Shown: piece by piece, positions 8,447 to 17,356 of the stretch
How the letters are laid out: each line of letters starts with the position of its first letter
How positions within the stretch are numbered: the stretch's first letter is position 1
Assembly (NCBI RefSeq): GCF_000732325.1
Contig: NZ_BBIW01000002.1
Location: forward strand, 522,022 to 586,021
Reading direction: 5' to 3'
Source: Paenibacillus sp. TCA20
GTDB lineage: Bacteria > Bacillota > Bacilli > Paenibacillales > Paenibacillaceae
Length of the DNA: 64,000 nt
Program-made: the position numbers and the translations under genes
The notes under the pieces: generated by a model
Database searches by the model: none
What the model was told of the DNA's origin: nothing
Seen by the model: only the letters and a program-made list of their open reading frames with translations

Positions 8447-9364
8447 TTAGACCTGGACCAGCTCGTGCTCGGCTGCAAGAATTGTGTTAGGAAAAATTTC
8501 ACACGCCTCGCTTAATAGCGGCTGAAGCTGTTCCTCATCCTTATACCTTGAACTGAAATGCGTCATAATCAGCTTCTTCGCACCTGCCTCTTTTGCCGCT
8601 TCCGCTGCTTGTCTGGCCGTACTGTGATAGTATTCGTGCGCTGTAGTGGCCAATTCATGCAGAAAAGTCGCTTCGTGAACGACGACGTCCGCTCCAGCCG
8701 ATAAAGGCACTACATGAGCGGTCGGCCTAGTGTCTCCGAGAATCGTAACGATCTTCCCTCGTTTAGGCGCACCCAAGAAATCCTGTGCATGAAGTACCAG
8801 ACCATCGCCAAGGTCCACACTTTCACCACGCTTCAGCTTGCCAAATAGCGGACCTGGCTTTAAGCCATGAACTGCAAGCTTATTCGGGTCGAGACTACCC
8901 GGACGATCCTTCTCCATCACTCGATAGCCATAACTGTCGATTCTATGCTCAAGTAGAGCAGATTCCACAATAAACGTATCATCCTCAAAAATAATACCGC
9001 CCTCATGCTCTATAATGCTCAGCTCATAATTAATCCGAGATTGACTAAGCTCAAGCGATGTTTCCACATATTTTCTAACCCCCGGCGGACCATACAAGGT
9101 GAGCGGAGTTGTTCCTCCCTGATATGCACGGCTAGATAATAGACCCGGAAGTCCGAAAAGATGGTCTCCATGCAAATGAGTAATGAATATTTTCTCGAGC
9201 TTGCTTAGCTTGAGTGGGGATTTCAAGAATTGATGCTGTGTACCTTCTCCGCAATCAAACAGCCAGATGGAACGACGTTCCTCCAGCATGCGAAGCGCGA
9301 CAGCTGTAACGTTTCTCTGTAATGAGGGAACACCGGCATTGGTCCCCAAAAAATATAGTTCCAC
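8447..9364 (-). CDS. rnz: Ribonuclease Z
   Basis: 305 residues, as expected for the short bacterial form. The metallo-beta-lactamase motif THLHGDHLFGL gives His63, His65, Asp67 and His68. Further ligands appear in VVHEATFL and LIMTHFSSRY, and the flexible arm is seen around PLTLYGPPGVRKY. The enzyme cleaves tRNA precursors that lack an encoded CCA. There is no clear operon partner: 82 bases separate it from the region after metH, and 127 bases from the HAD gene downstream. Confidence 0.92.
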   Translation of the reverse strand: MELYFLGTNAGVPSLQRNVTAVALRMLEERRSIWLFDCGEGTQHQFLKSPLKLSKLEKIFITHLHGDHLFGLPGLLSSRAYQGGTTPLTLYGPPGVRKYVETSLELSQSRINYELSIIEHEGGIIFEDDTFIVESALLEHRIDSYGYRVMEKDRPGSLDPNKLAVHGLKPGPLFGKLKRGESVDLGDGLVLHAQDFLGAPKRGKIVTILGDTRPTAHVVPLSAGADVVVHEATFLHELATTAHEYYHSTARQAAEAAKEAGAKKLIMTHFSSRYKDEEQLQPLLSEACEIFPNTILAAEHELVQV

Positions 9365-9469
9365 GATTGTATCACCTCGTTATGTTTAGTATAAAAAGAA
9401 TAGGATGGAACCATGCAATGATGACTCTCAGCTTATTAAGATGAGCCATTAACCGTTAATCCTATGATT

Positions 9470-9502
9470 ATAAATGAAAATCCCCCGATTGTGGAATCGG
9501 AG
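9470..9502 (-). terminator. Terminator after metH
   Basis: Minus-strand CCTCCGATT pairs with AATCGGGGG around a CCAC loop, followed by ATTTTCATTTAT. The T-tract is modest. Confidence 0.55.
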
Positions 9503-9529
9503 GAAAAGATCAGTTCAATACTTCACTTG

Positions 9530-12500
9530 TTACGCCTTCTCTACGTTAAAATATTGAGCCTCCGGATGGCTGAATACCATTGCCGATACAGATGCCTCAG
9601 GCTCCATCATAAATCCTTCCGTCAGCTCCACACCAATATCTTCAGGACGCATGAGTCGGAACAGCGGTTCTTGATCTTCCAAATCGGGACATGCCGGGTA
9701 GCCAAAAGAAACTCGTATACCTTGATATCTTGCCCCAAGACGCTGCTTCATCGTCATATCTGCCGGATCAGGGAATCCCCATGTATCTCTCATCATATGA
9801 TGAACACGTTCCGCCAAGCCTTCGGCCACTTCCAGCGCAATGGACTGAAGGGCATGGAACCGGAGATAGTCCCCTTTCTCTTTCCATTCCGCAGCCAGCT
9901 CTGAAATGCCATGTCCTGCAGTCACCACTAAAAATCCTACATAATCCATAACACCCGATTCAACCGGCTTTAGGAAGTCGGCCAAACAAAGGTATGGATC
10001 GACTTTTTGTCTCGGGAAAGTAAAGGTGTGCAATACCTTAGAGTGATCTTCCGGATCATAGATGATAATATCATTTCCTTGAGACTGAGCTGGGAAGAAA
10101 CGATACATTGCATTTGCCTTGATGATTCCGTCCTTGATCGCCTCATCCATAATTTGATCGACGGTTTCTTTGAGCTGAACTGCTTTAGAATCCCCTGACT
10201 TAAGCAGCTGCTCTACATTTCCTTTCAATCCCAGATGATGTCCAAGCAGCATCTGCATGTTAACATAAGGAAGAATATGACTAATCGGATAATTCCGAAT
10301 GGTATGTCTAGCTAGATCAGGCGGCAAATATACAGGTGCCTCTTGAGAAACTTTGGAGCGTTCCACTCTCGTCAGCTCGGGTAAGGGGATCACATTACTA
10401 ACAGCTGCGGCATCCTTCTCCTTCTCAAGCTCCATTTCCTTCAGCATCAGCTCTCTGGATTGCGGATTCATTAGCTTGTTTGCAATGTCCAGTCCGTCCA
10501 TGGCATCCTTCGCATATACAACCATACCGCTGTATTCAGGTCTGATTCGAGTCTTGGTAAATTTCCTTGTCAGTGCTGCTCCACCTACCATAATAGGGAC
10601 ATCAATCCCTGCATTCCTTAAGTCCTGTGCAGTGAGCACCATTTGCTGTGCCGATTTTACTAATAGACCCGATAAGCCGATCGCATCTACTTTCTCTTCA
10701 CGATAGGACTCAATGATACGTTCTGGTGGTACTTTTATACCCAAATTGACGATCTGATAACCATTGTTTGCGAGAATGATCTCGACAAGGTTCTTACCGA
10801 TATCATGCACATCACCCTTCACCGTGGCGAGCATGATCTTACCTTTAACCGAGGTTTCGTTCTTCTCCATGAATTGCTCTAGATGAGCAACAGAAGCTTT
10901 CATTACCTCTGCACTTTGCAGTACCTCAGCAACAATGAGTTCATTGTTGTTGAACAGTCTTCCAACCTCCTCCATCCCTTTCATCAGAGGTCCGTTGATG
11001 ATCTCAAGTGGACTGTATTTCGCTCTTGCCAGCTCCAGATCAGGGATGAGTCCTTCCTTACTGCCTTCAACGACGTAAGCAGCTAAACGTTCTTCCAAGG
11101 TCAGATTAGAGATTTGGACTTTCTTCTCTACTTTTTTATTACGGAATGCGGCTACAAAAGCAGCTAAGGTTTCATCATTTGTACGGTAGATTAAATCTTC
11201 GGCAAGTTTACGTTCTTCAATTGGAATAGAGGCGTAACGCTCTACTTTTTCCGTGTTAACGATCGCATAATCAAGTCCTGCCTTGGTGCATTCATACAAG
11301 AAGACCGAATTCAGTACTTCACGCCCTGCCTCAGGCAGTCCAAAGGAAACATTACTTACTCCAAGGATCGTATGTGTTCCTGGTAATGCGGACTTGATCA
11401 ACCGAATGGCTTCAATCGTTTCCGCCGCAGATCCAATATACTGCTCGTCTCCTGTACCTACAGGAAACACAAGGGTATCAAATATAATGTCTTCCGGTTT
11501 AAGACCGTATTTATTTACGAGAAGATCATACGATCGTTTGGCAACGTCAAGCTTGTCTTCCCTGCTAATTGCCTGCCCTCGCTCATCAATCGTTCCCACA
11601 ACGACAGCTGCTCCATATTTATGGATGATCGGCGTTACGTTCTCAAATTTATCCTCGCCATCTTCCAAATTAATAGAATTGATAATCGCTTTTCCTTGGG
11701 AATATTGTAGGGCTAGATCAATGACTTCACTATCTGTTGTATCTATCATTAGAGGTACTTTGACTTTCTTAACAACGAGCTCAAGGAACTTGCGCATATC
11801 ATCCGCTTCATCTCGATCAGGATCCTGCACACAAATATCAACAACCTGTGCTCCATTCTTAACCTGAGCTCGAGCAATTTCGGAGGCCTCTTCATACTTG
11901 CCTTCCACAATAAGACGTTTGAATTTGCGGGACCCGAGTACATTCGTTCGTTCACCAACCATATAAGGACGATTATCCTGTTCCACGTACACAGGATCAA
12001 TACCTGAAATCGCAGGAGGATGCTCCCCAGTTAGCGGACGTGGCTTCATTGTACCCAGCTTATCCGCAAGAGCCCTGATATGCTCCGGGGTCGTGCCGCA
12101 GCATCCCCCTGCAATATTGATCCACCCTTGCTCCGCAAAAGCCGCAATCTTGGTTGCCAGAGAATCAGGCGATTCATGATATTGCCCATTCTCATCCGGC
12201 AAGCCAGCATTAGGGTAACAGCTAACCGCTGTCCCTGCCATAGATGACAAGGAACGAATATGATCTCTCATAAATTCAGGACCCGTTGCACAGTTTAGCC
12301 CGACCGATATCGGGTTAAGGTGTTCTAAGGAAATATAAAATGCTTCAATGTTCTGACCTGCCAGCGTTGTTCCCATCGGCTCAATCGTCCCTGAGATCAT
12401 AACAGGAAGCTCGATGCTCCGTTTGGCGAATGCCTGCCGGATACCGATGCTGCCAGCTTTGACATTGAGTGTATCCTGAGAGGTTTCTAGGAGAAGCACA

Positions 12501-12976
12501 TCGACACCACCGTCGATGAGAGCGATGGCTTGCTCTTCATAGCTGTCAATCAGCTCTTGAAAAGTTACGCCACCTGTAACGGACAAGGTCTTGGTGGTTG
12601 GGCCCATAGCTCCTACGACATATCGTGGAGAATCCGGCGAGTTATATTTATCTACGGCAGCTCTAGCCAGCTTCGCCGCAGCGAGATTAATTTCTGTTGC
12701 TTTATGCTGGATATCGTATTCTGCTAGTACAACAGAAGTGGCTCCAAAGGTGTTGGTTTCAATAAGATGAGCGCCAGCTTCAAGATAACGTTCATGTATA
12801 TTTTGAATCAATTCCGGTTTCGTAAGCACAAGCATTTCGTTACAGCCATCCAGCTCTTCACCGCCGAAATCCTCGGCAGTCAGATTCTCTTGCTGGATCA
12901 TGGTGCCCATGGCGCCATCTAGAATTAATATTCGTTTATTTAACGCATCCTTTAAGTCACTCTTGATCACTGTCAT
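9530..12976 (-). CDS. metH: Cobalamin-dependent methionine synthase
   Basis: 1148 residues with all four modules in order: homocysteine-binding domain (about 1-310, zinc ligands in ending GGCCGTTPEH), pterin-binding domain (about 335-600, VGERTNVLGSRKF), cobalamin cap and B12-binding domain (about 630-880, with GDVHDIGKNLV holding the lower-ligand His), and the AdoMet reactivation domain (about 900-1148, RFFPAQSQGNDI and YPACPDLEDQ). It transfers the methyl group of methyl-tetrahydrofolate to homocysteine. I looked for a SAM, T-box or cobalamin riboswitch upstream and saw none. It is divergent from an acireductone-dioxygenase-like gene, another methionine-cycle enzyme, with 194 bases between the starts. 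Confidence 0.95.
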   Translation of the reverse strand: MTVIKSDLKDALNKRILILDGAMGTMIQQENLTAEDFGGEELDGCNEMLVLTKPELIQNIHERYLEAGAHLIETNTFGATSVVLAEYDIQHKATEINLAAAKLARAAVDKYNSPDSPRYVVGAMGPTTKTLSVTGGVTFQELIDSYEEQAIALIDGGVDVLLLETSQDTLNVKAGSIGIRQAFAKRSIELPVMISGTIEPMGTTLAGQNIEAFYISLEHLNPISVGLNCATGPEFMRDHIRSLSSMAGTAVSCYPNAGLPDENGQYHESPDSLATKIAAFAEQGWINIAGGCCGTTPEHIRALADKLGTMKPRPLTGEHPPAISGIDPVYVEQDNRPYMVGERTNVLGSRKFKRLIVEGKYEEASEIARAQVKNGAQVVDICVQDPDRDEADDMRKFLELVVKKVKVPLMIDTTDSEVIDLALQYSQGKAIINSINLEDGEDKFENVTPIIHKYGAAVVVGTIDERGQAISREDKLDVAKRSYDLLVNKYGLKPEDIIFDTLVFPVGTGDEQYIGSAAETIEAIRLIKSALPGTHTILGVSNVSFGLPEAGREVLNSVFLYECTKAGLDYAIVNTEKVERYASIPIEERKLAEDLIYRTNDETLAAFVAAFRNKKVEKKVQISNLTLEERLAAYVVEGSKEGLIPDLELARAKYSPLEIINGPLMKGMEEVGRLFNNNELIVAEVLQSAEVMKASVAHLEQFMEKNETSVKGKIMLATVKGDVHDIGKNLVEIILANNGYQIVNLGIKVPPERIIESYREEKVDAIGLSGLLVKSAQQMVLTAQDLRNAGIDVPIMVGGAALTRKFTKTRIRPEYSGMVVYAKDAMDGLDIANKLMNPQSRELMLKEMELEKEKDAAAVSNVIPLPELTRVERSKVSQEAPVYLPPDLARHTIRNYPISHILPYVNMQMLLGHHLGLKGNVEQLLKSGDSKAVQLKETVDQIMDEAIKDGIIKANAMYRFFPAQSQGNDIIIYDPEDHSKVLHTFTFPRQKVDPYLCLADFLKPVESGVMDYVGFLVVTAGHGISELAAEWKEKGDYLRFHALQSIALEVAEGLAERVHHMMRDTWGFPDPADMTMKQRLGARYQGIRVSFGYPACPDLEDQEPLFRLMRPEDIGVELTEGFMMEPEASVSAMVFSHPEAQYFNVEKA

Positions 12977-13170
12977 ACCTCCCGCAAAACGTTAAATCTT
13001 AGTTTAGCAGAAACACCATCTGTTGGGAAGGTAAATCATCGACAGATAATCAGCGTCATGACAGCGGTTTACAGCTTCATGACTAGTGTCTTTTCCAATT
13101 ATCAGCGAACAACACTGAGCAAAGGCAGAACACAGGCTTCATTAAACCAATTAGAAAAGAGGGAATAATT

Positions 13171-13725
13171 ATGCCAGAAATTTTAATCAAAAATACGAAT
13201 GAAAGAATTAGTGGAGTGGAGAACGTTCGTAATTATCTAAAAGACTATCATGTGCTTTATGAGCAATGGGATTCATCTAAGCTGCCGGCAGAGCTTAAGC
13301 GTAACCAGCTGTTATCTGACGAAGAGCAGCAGCAAGTCTTAGACCTCTATAAAGAAGAAATTTCTGATATGGCAGGACGTCGCGGCTATCAACAATGGGA
13401 AGTCATATCACTGTCAAATGCCACTTCCAACCTTGAAGGAAAGCTAGCTGAGCTCGAAGAAATGCATGCACATGGAGATGAAGGTGCGCATGCTATTCTG
13501 TCAGGCAACGGTATTCTAAGTATGAAGGCGGATGAAGACACTGGTTATTTTGATATAGAGCTAACCGCAGGGGATGTCATTGCTATTCCTGAGAACACTC
13601 CGCACTCCTTTGCTCTAATGAAGAATAAGGAAGTCATTGCCGTTCGATTAACGATTAAAGAGAACGGGTGGACCCTATCTCCTTACCCAGATCCAGCTTA
13701 TATTAAAAATGGACAACCTCAATGA
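13171..13725 (+). CDS. Acireductone-dioxygenase-like cupin
   Basis: 184 residues. The N-terminal half follows the pattern of bacterial acireductone dioxygenase (VLYEQWDSSKLP, EEEQQQVLDLYKEEI type stretch, RRGYQQWEVISLS), and the C-terminal half is a cupin with LTAGDVIAIPENTPHSF and VIAVRLTIKENGW. The metal motif is unusual: in MtnD-type enzymes it is His-x-His-x3-Glu, but here it reads HAHGDEGAH (His99, His101), so Gly105 sits where the ligand Glu is expected and Glu104 is one residue early. His145 is present. The family converts acireductone in the methionine salvage pathway. No other salvage genes are nearby, but it is divergent from metH. RBS: AGAGGG before ATG 13171. Confidence 0.65.
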   Translation: MPEILIKNTNERISGVENVRNYLKDYHVLYEQWDSSKLPAELKRNQLLSDEEQQQVLDLYKEEISDMAGRRGYQQWEVISLSNATSNLEGKLAELEEMHAHGDEGAHAILSGNGILSMKADEDTGYFDIELTAGDVIAIPENTPHSFALMKNKEVIAVRLTIKENGWTLSPYPDPAYIKNGQPQ

Positions 13726-13748
13726 GGTTGTCCTAGGTTTTCTTTTGT
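13711..13748 (+). terminator. Terminator overlapping the cupin stop codon
   Basis: GGACAACCTC pairs perfectly with GAGGTTGTCC around AAT, followed by TAGGTTTTCTTTTGTTTG. The stop codon TGA (13723-13725) lies inside the hairpin, so the last codons of the cupin gene double as terminator. Confidence 0.85.
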
Positions 13749-13771
13749 TTGTCCAATACTGTTAATTGCTG

Positions 13772-14212
13772 CTATTCTTTTACCACAATGTGCACTGATG
13801 GCATAGCATGAAAGCCTCTTGCTGTTACATGAGAAGTAACCTTGTATTCTCCCGCAGCTTTGAACTGATAGTCAAATACATATACTCCTTCCCCTTGGTG
13901 CTCCCCTTCAAACTCCATACTGACACCATCCGATGTAGCAACCTCGAACATGACTTCATCTGCATCACCTACGACATCTGCTTCCTGAGTCACCACAGCT
14001 TCCATATGTACGGTTTCATTCAAACTTATCTCTTCACTCGAAACACTCAGCTTGACGTCAATCGGTTCCATGAGAGCAATCGGCTCCGAAGAAGCTTTAA
14101 ATGAGCAGCCAGAGATTAGAATACATAGAGTTAGTATAATGAAACCCATCGAGATATGCTGCCGGATAGGAGTGAAGCCGTTCGATTGCAAGAAGAGTTT
14201 CAATATCTTCAT
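13772..14212 (-). CDS. FixH/YtkA-like lipoprotein
   Basis: 146 residues from ATG 14212, which has AGGAAGG just upstream; an open reading frame continues further upstream but crosses the previous gene's terminator and is not used. The N-terminus is a signal peptide (residues 20-35, MGFIILTLCILISGC) with the lipobox LISGC, so the mature protein is a membrane-anchored lipoprotein. The rest is one immunoglobulin-like beta domain with VKLSVSSEEISLNETVHMEAVVTQ, GEGVYVFDYQFKAAGEYKV and a final VHIVVKE, the pattern of YtkA-like proteins. Those are extracellular domains of poorly known role, sometimes linked to copper or respiratory assembly. Confidence 0.7.
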   Translation of the reverse strand: MKILKLFLQSNGFTPIRQHISMGFIILTLCILISGCSFKASSEPIALMEPIDVKLSVSSEEISLNETVHMEAVVTQEADVVGDADEVMFEVATSDGVSMEFEGEHQGEGVYVFDYQFKAAGEYKVTSHVTARGFHAMPSVHIVVKE

Positions 14213-14231
14213 CTTCCTTCCTGTATTCTGT

Positions 14232-14269
14232 AAAAAGAAAACCGCCGCTGCTCTGCAGCAGATGCGGTT
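14232..14269 (-). terminator. Terminator after the HAD gene
   Basis: Minus-strand AACCGC pairs with GCGGTT with an inner CTGCT/AGCAG stem, followed by TTCTTTTT. It lies just upstream of the lipoprotein start, so that gene needs its own promoter or readthrough. Confidence 0.75.
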
Positions 14270-14279
14270 ACATGGAAGA

Positions 14280-15062
14280 TTATAACATTTGTTTGATTTC
14301 AGATAAATGCTTAATTTCAACGTCTGGAGTGTAGGCTTCTTCGTTCAGCTTGTTATTACGATTGATCCAAACCGCTCTAATTCCAGATGCAAGAGCTCCC
14401 TTAATATCTGTAGTAAGCTTATCGCCAACCATCAGCGCTTCGTCTGGAGATACATCCAGCAATTCCAGAGCATGCTTGAAAATGGAAGGATCAGGTTTTC
14501 CTTTGCCAAACGTACCTGAGATCACAATATGGTCAAAGAACGGAACTAGATCAGGCACCCCATCCAGCTTCTCTTGTTGAAGAGAAGGACAGCCATTGGT
14601 TAATAAGAGAAGCTTCACTTTACCTTGCAGCTCAGCCAGCGTCTCTAATGTCTCATCATACATGTAAGGACGGCTTCGGCGTTCTTTACCGAAATGCTCT
14701 GCAAGCTCCGCACCGAGTTCCGGCTCATCAATACCCAGAGCAAGAAGACCCTTAGTCCACGCTTCTCTACGGTACGTAGGAGCAATCTCTTCAAGCTGCT
14801 TAAATTCAGCTCTGTCACTCCCATTAAAATGAGCCCACAATCCTTCAAAAGGGTTAATGCCAATCATTTTTGTAAAAGCAAACGTTTCATACGATTCATA
14901 CAGCTTCCTTGCTTCATTGCGGACAGAAGTCTCCAGTTCATGAGGATCAACGCCTGTTTGCTTAGATGCAACTAGACATGTTTCGTAAAAAGCTTCCTCT
15001 ACACTCCGCTCATCCCATAAGAGTGTATCATCCAAATCGAATAGCACTGCTTTGATTGACAT
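14280..15062 (-). CDS. HAD-superfamily hydrolase (YsaA-like)
   Basis: 260 residues. Motif I is VLFDLDDTLLWDE at residues 6-18, motif II LLLTNGCPS near 154, motif III Lys in GKGKPDPSIF near 191, and motif IV LMVGDKLTTDIKGA near 212. The long helical insert between motifs I and II is a C1-type cap. Length and motif layout match YsaA of Bacillus, a phosphatase of unknown or nucleotide-type substrate. It is preceded by the small membrane protein gene's end at 15106 on the same strand with 43 bases between, so the two may be co-transcribed. Confidence 0.78.
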   Translation of the reverse strand: MSIKAVLFDLDDTLLWDERSVEEAFYETCLVASKQTGVDPHELETSVRNEARKLYESYETFAFTKMIGINPFEGLWAHFNGSDRAEFKQLEEIAPTYRREAWTKGLLALGIDEPELGAELAEHFGKERRSRPYMYDETLETLAELQGKVKLLLLTNGCPSLQQEKLDGVPDLVPFFDHIVISGTFGKGKPDPSIFKHALELLDVSPDEALMVGDKLTTDIKGALASGIRAVWINRNNKLNEEAYTPDVEIKHLSEIKQML

Positions 15063-15105
15063 GCTTCTCTCTCCCCCGAAAGTATGGTATCGTATGTTAG
15101 GCTTC

Positions 15106-15621
15106 TTACTTTACTCTCTTATCTTCGACAGGTATTTGATGATTCTGTGCGTATTGCACAAGGCGTGCTCCCATCGCTTCTACATCATATAGATTAAGCA
15201 GTTTGCTGAACACCCAAGGACCGCCTTTGCCATTACGTTCAACAACAACAGAACCTTTTTCCAGGACAATTTTCTTAATATCCTCTGGACCCATGGAACG
15301 TTCTCTGCTTAGCTTAATCGTCTTGATCCGCTTCTTACCGACTTTGAGATACGGCCGGCGCATAAAGTACATCAGAGCAAGTCCAAGATAAAGCGCAAAT
15401 ACAACCCAATCAAATGCTCCTACTCCATCTGTCGTCAAACCGCTAAGAGTCAGGAACATGAATGATAGGACAACGAGTACAAATGGGAACAAAAATGCTC
15501 TTCCTTTAAATACATCCTCTTGTTCAACACCAGATCCGATGGATGGCTGGCCTCTTTTTTTACGATCTTTATTAATTTTCTGCTGATTTTTCTTCACTGA
15601 TCTTTCAAATGAACTCGCCAT
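15106..15621 (-). CDS. Small two-pass membrane protein of unknown function
   Basis: 171 residues. A strongly basic N-terminal tail (residues 1-30, many Lys, Arg and Gln) is followed by two membrane segments near 42-62 (AFLFPFVLVVLSFMFLTLSG) and 69-87 (FDWVVFALYLGLALMYF), then a basic and beta-rich C-terminal domain (KTIKLSRERSMG to VVERNGKG) resembling a PH-like or bacterial YcxB-type domain. I do not recognise the family with confidence. It lies between ynzC and a HAD phosphatase gene on the same strand. Confidence 0.6.
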   Translation of the reverse strand: MASSFERSVKKNQQKINKDRKKRGQPSIGSGVEQEDVFKGRAFLFPFVLVVLSFMFLTLSGLTTDGVGAFDWVVFALYLGLALMYFMRRPYLKVGKKRIKTIKLSRERSMGPEDIKKIVLEKGSVVVERNGKGGPWVFSKLLNLYDVEAMGARLVQYAQNHQIPVEDKRVK

Positions 15622-15669
15622 GAGTATCCTCCTTCAATCTATAACAAAAGCATGGACCTATTTATTAAA

Positions 15670-15873
15670 TCATTTTCCTTTTGAATACGTGTCGCCGCTT
15701 ACATCATCCACAATCTCAATGGATTCCAGCTGCTGACGGAAGTTGCTGCGGATGTTGTTCAAATAGATCTCTCTAAGCTCAGTCCGTTCAGCCAATTCTT
15801 CATCGTTAAGCCCGGATTCCTTCTGCTTGCGGGCAAGCTCATTAATCCGCGCAACTAGACTTTCAATATCCAA
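15670..15873 (-). CDS. ynzC: DUF896 protein YnzC
   Basis: 67 residues. A helical hairpin LVARINELARKQKESGLNDEE, then ERTELREIYLNNIRSNFRQQLESIEI, the full DUF896 pattern. In B. subtilis the homologue follows yneA-yneB in the SOS-induced operon beside lexA. Here it follows yneA by about 160 bases with a terminator between, and yneB is missing. Its function is unknown; the family is small and cytoplasmic. Confidence 0.85.
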   Translation of the reverse strand: MDIESLVARINELARKQKESGLNDEELAERTELREIYLNNIRSNFRQQLESIEIVDDVSGDTYSKGK

Positions 15874-15973
15874 CTTTCTTCCCCTCCAAAATGCATAGTC
15901 TCTTTAACTTTGACATGATTAGAAAAGGTTGTCAAGGTAAATACCTGTATAGTCTGTATTTAGTACAAAATAC

Positions 15974-16000
15974 AAAAAAGACGCAGATCAAGCCGCGTCC
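15974..16000 (-). terminator. Terminator between yneA and ynzC
   Basis: Minus-strand GACGC pairs with GCGTC (with extra GG/CT) and is followed by six T residues at 15979-15974. It would stop most transcripts from the yneA promoter before ynzC. Confidence 0.75.
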
Positions 16001-16035
16001 TTAGCATGTTGTAGATTATAAAAGAATTATACATA

Positions 16036-16404
16036 TCAATCAAAATAAGGAAGATTTAAGAGCTTCCCTACTTGTATATCACTGCTGGACAATCCATTAA
16101 TATGTTGAATTTGGTTAACATAATCTCTTATATCCATACCTTCTGGTTTATGCTCTGAACCGATTGCCCATAAGGTATCACCTGGTTCCACAACAACCTT
16201 CTCGTATGCCGTCTCTTGTCCCGCGTCTGCAAATACCGTCATGAATCCAGTTAAGCTCAGAAGCAGGACTGACGCTATTAATATCAAACGAATTATTCTC
16301 TGCTTGTTCTTCTTCATTATAATATGTATCGTCTCACCCAAGTTATTGTTCGTCATTTCATCTGTTCTAGAATGTATGCTGTTATAAGTGCTGTATTTAA
16401 GCAT
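16036..16404 (-). CDS. yneA: SOS cell-division suppressor YneA-like (LysM protein)
   Basis: 122 residues from ATG 16404, which has GGAGGTTG upstream; a longer frame begins in the SOS promoter region and is not used. One membrane segment or signal anchor (about residues 36-54, LILIASVLLLSLTGFM) is followed by a LysM domain (VVVEPGDTLWAIGSEH, then IQHINGL, IQVGKLLNLP). YneA binds at the division site and halts division during the SOS response. It is divergent from lexA and its promoter region holds LexA boxes. The neighbouring yneB resolvase gene known from Bacillus is absent. Confidence 0.85.
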   Translation of the reverse strand: MLKYSTYNSIHSRTDEMTNNNLGETIHIIMKKNKQRIIRLILIASVLLLSLTGFMTVFADAGQETAYEKVVVEPGDTLWAIGSEHKPEGMDIRDYVNQIQHINGLSSSDIQVGKLLNLPYFD

Positions 16405-16416
16405 TATTTCAACCTC

Positions 16417-16538
16417 CAAACGTTTGTTCTCATTCCTTACAGAACTCACTATAACACGAACATGTGTTTTGGGCAATAGTTTTTGAGAACAATTGTTCTG
16501 TATTTTTTAGAACTAATGTTTGTACGAACGGAGGTTCT
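16417..16538. promoter_or_regulatory. Cluster of LexA (SOS) boxes between yneA and lexA
   Basis: Five sites of the GAAC-N4-GTTC type: 16417-16430 (CAAACGTTTGTTCT), 16457-16470 (CGAACATGTGTTTT), 16486-16499 (AGAACAATTGTTCT), 16509-16522 (AGAACTAATGTTTG) and 16525-16538 (CGAACGGAGGTTCT). The site at 16457 agrees best with the Gram-positive consensus CGAACRNRYGTTYC; the others carry one or two mismatches. They cover both divergent promoters. Confidence 0.8.
16448..16476 (-). promoter_or_regulatory. yneA promoter
   Basis: Minus-strand TTGCCC (16476-16471), 17-base spacer, TATAGT (16453-16448). The LexA box at 16457-16470 occupies the spacer. Confidence 0.65.
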
Positions 16539-16548
16539 ATGCTATAAT
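16520..16548 (+). promoter_or_regulatory. lexA promoter
   Basis: TTGTAC (16520-16525), 17-base spacer, TATAAT (16543-16548). LexA boxes at 16509-16522 and 16525-16538 cover the -35 region and spacer, which fits autoregulation. Confidence 0.7.
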
Positions 16549-16582
16549 TTTCCCAAACGTTATTATGTGGAGTTGATACGGT

Positions 16583-17215
16583 ATGTCGAAGGTATCCAGC
16601 AGGCAATTAGCAATTCTGGAGTTTATACGCAATGAAGTCCGATTGAAGGGATATCCGCCGTCCGTAAGAGAGATTGGTGAAGCTGTTGGCCTGGCCTCCA
16701 GTTCAACCGTTCACGGACACCTGGATCGTCTGGAGAAGAAGGGGTTAATTCGCAGAGACCCTACTAAGCCACGGGCTATTGAATTGCTCGGTCAAGATGA
16801 TGGTGATGATAATGTTCTTCAATTTACGCAGACCGTTGCTCGCGTCCCTGTAGTGGGTAAAGTTACTGCGGGTATTCCGATCACAGCTACAGAGAATATT
16901 GAAGATTACTTCCCGCTGCCGATGCAGTATGTTGGTGAGGAGAAAGTATTCATGCTTTCTGTTGTCGGGGACAGTATGATTGAGGCGGGAATTTCGAATG
17001 GCGACTATGTTATCGTCCGCCAGCAACAAACAGCGAATAACGGAGACATCGTCGTCGCGATGACGGAAGATGATGAAGCAACCGTTAAGACTTTTTATAA
17101 AGAGAAGGACCATATTCGCTTGCAGCCAGAGAATCCTACATACGAACCTCTCCGGCTTACAAAAGTAACCATTTTGGGTAAGGTTATCGGCTTGTTCCGT
17201 GACTTCCTTCATTAA
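16583..17215 (+). CDS. lexA: LexA repressor
   Basis: 210 residues. The winged helix-turn-helix (1-65) reads [23 protein letters not shown]. The cleavage site Ala96-Gly97 lies in KVTAGIPI, and the catalytic pair is Ser131 (GDSMIEAG) and Lys169 (EATVKTF). RecA-stimulated self-cleavage relieves repression of SOS genes. A GGAG precedes ATG 16583, and a strong hairpin terminator ends the gene at about 17282. Confidence 0.95.
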   Translation: MSKVSSRQLAILEFIRNEVRLKGYPPSVREIGEAVGLASSSTVHGHLDRLEKKGLIRRDPTKPRAIELLGQDDGDDNVLQFTQTVARVPVVGKVTAGIPITATENIEDYFPLPMQYVGEEKVFMLSVVGDSMIEAGISNGDYVIVRQQQTANNGDIVVAMTEDDEATVKTFYKEKDHIRLQPENPTYEPLRLTKVTILGKVIGLFRDFLH

Positions 17216-17245
17216 TTAGCCATTCTTTTATTTCTTGTATATTTT

Positions 17246-17282
17246 AAGGAGAGGTCTTCGTTGGAAGATCTCTCCTTTTTTC
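17246..17282 (+). terminator. lexA terminator
   Basis: AAGGAGAG-GTCTTC pairs with GAAGAT-CTCTCCTT around GTTG, followed by a T-tract. Confidence 0.85.
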
Positions 17283-17356
17283 ATAAGGTTTATTGCTAGG
17301 TATAATTTAAATGCGTCTAATTGATTCGCTTTGAAAAAAGCTGTTATCACAAATAG

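Noticed and set aside
12977..13170. Riboswitch (SAM, cobalamin or T-box) before metH
   Set aside because: No conserved core sequence of these elements was found in the 194 bases; only small inverted repeats such as GTCATGAC are visible.
14213..14320. Upstream extension of the FixH-like lipoprotein gene
   Set aside because: The extension crosses the terminator of the HAD gene and has no RBS; ATG 14212 has a good RBS followed by a clear signal peptide.
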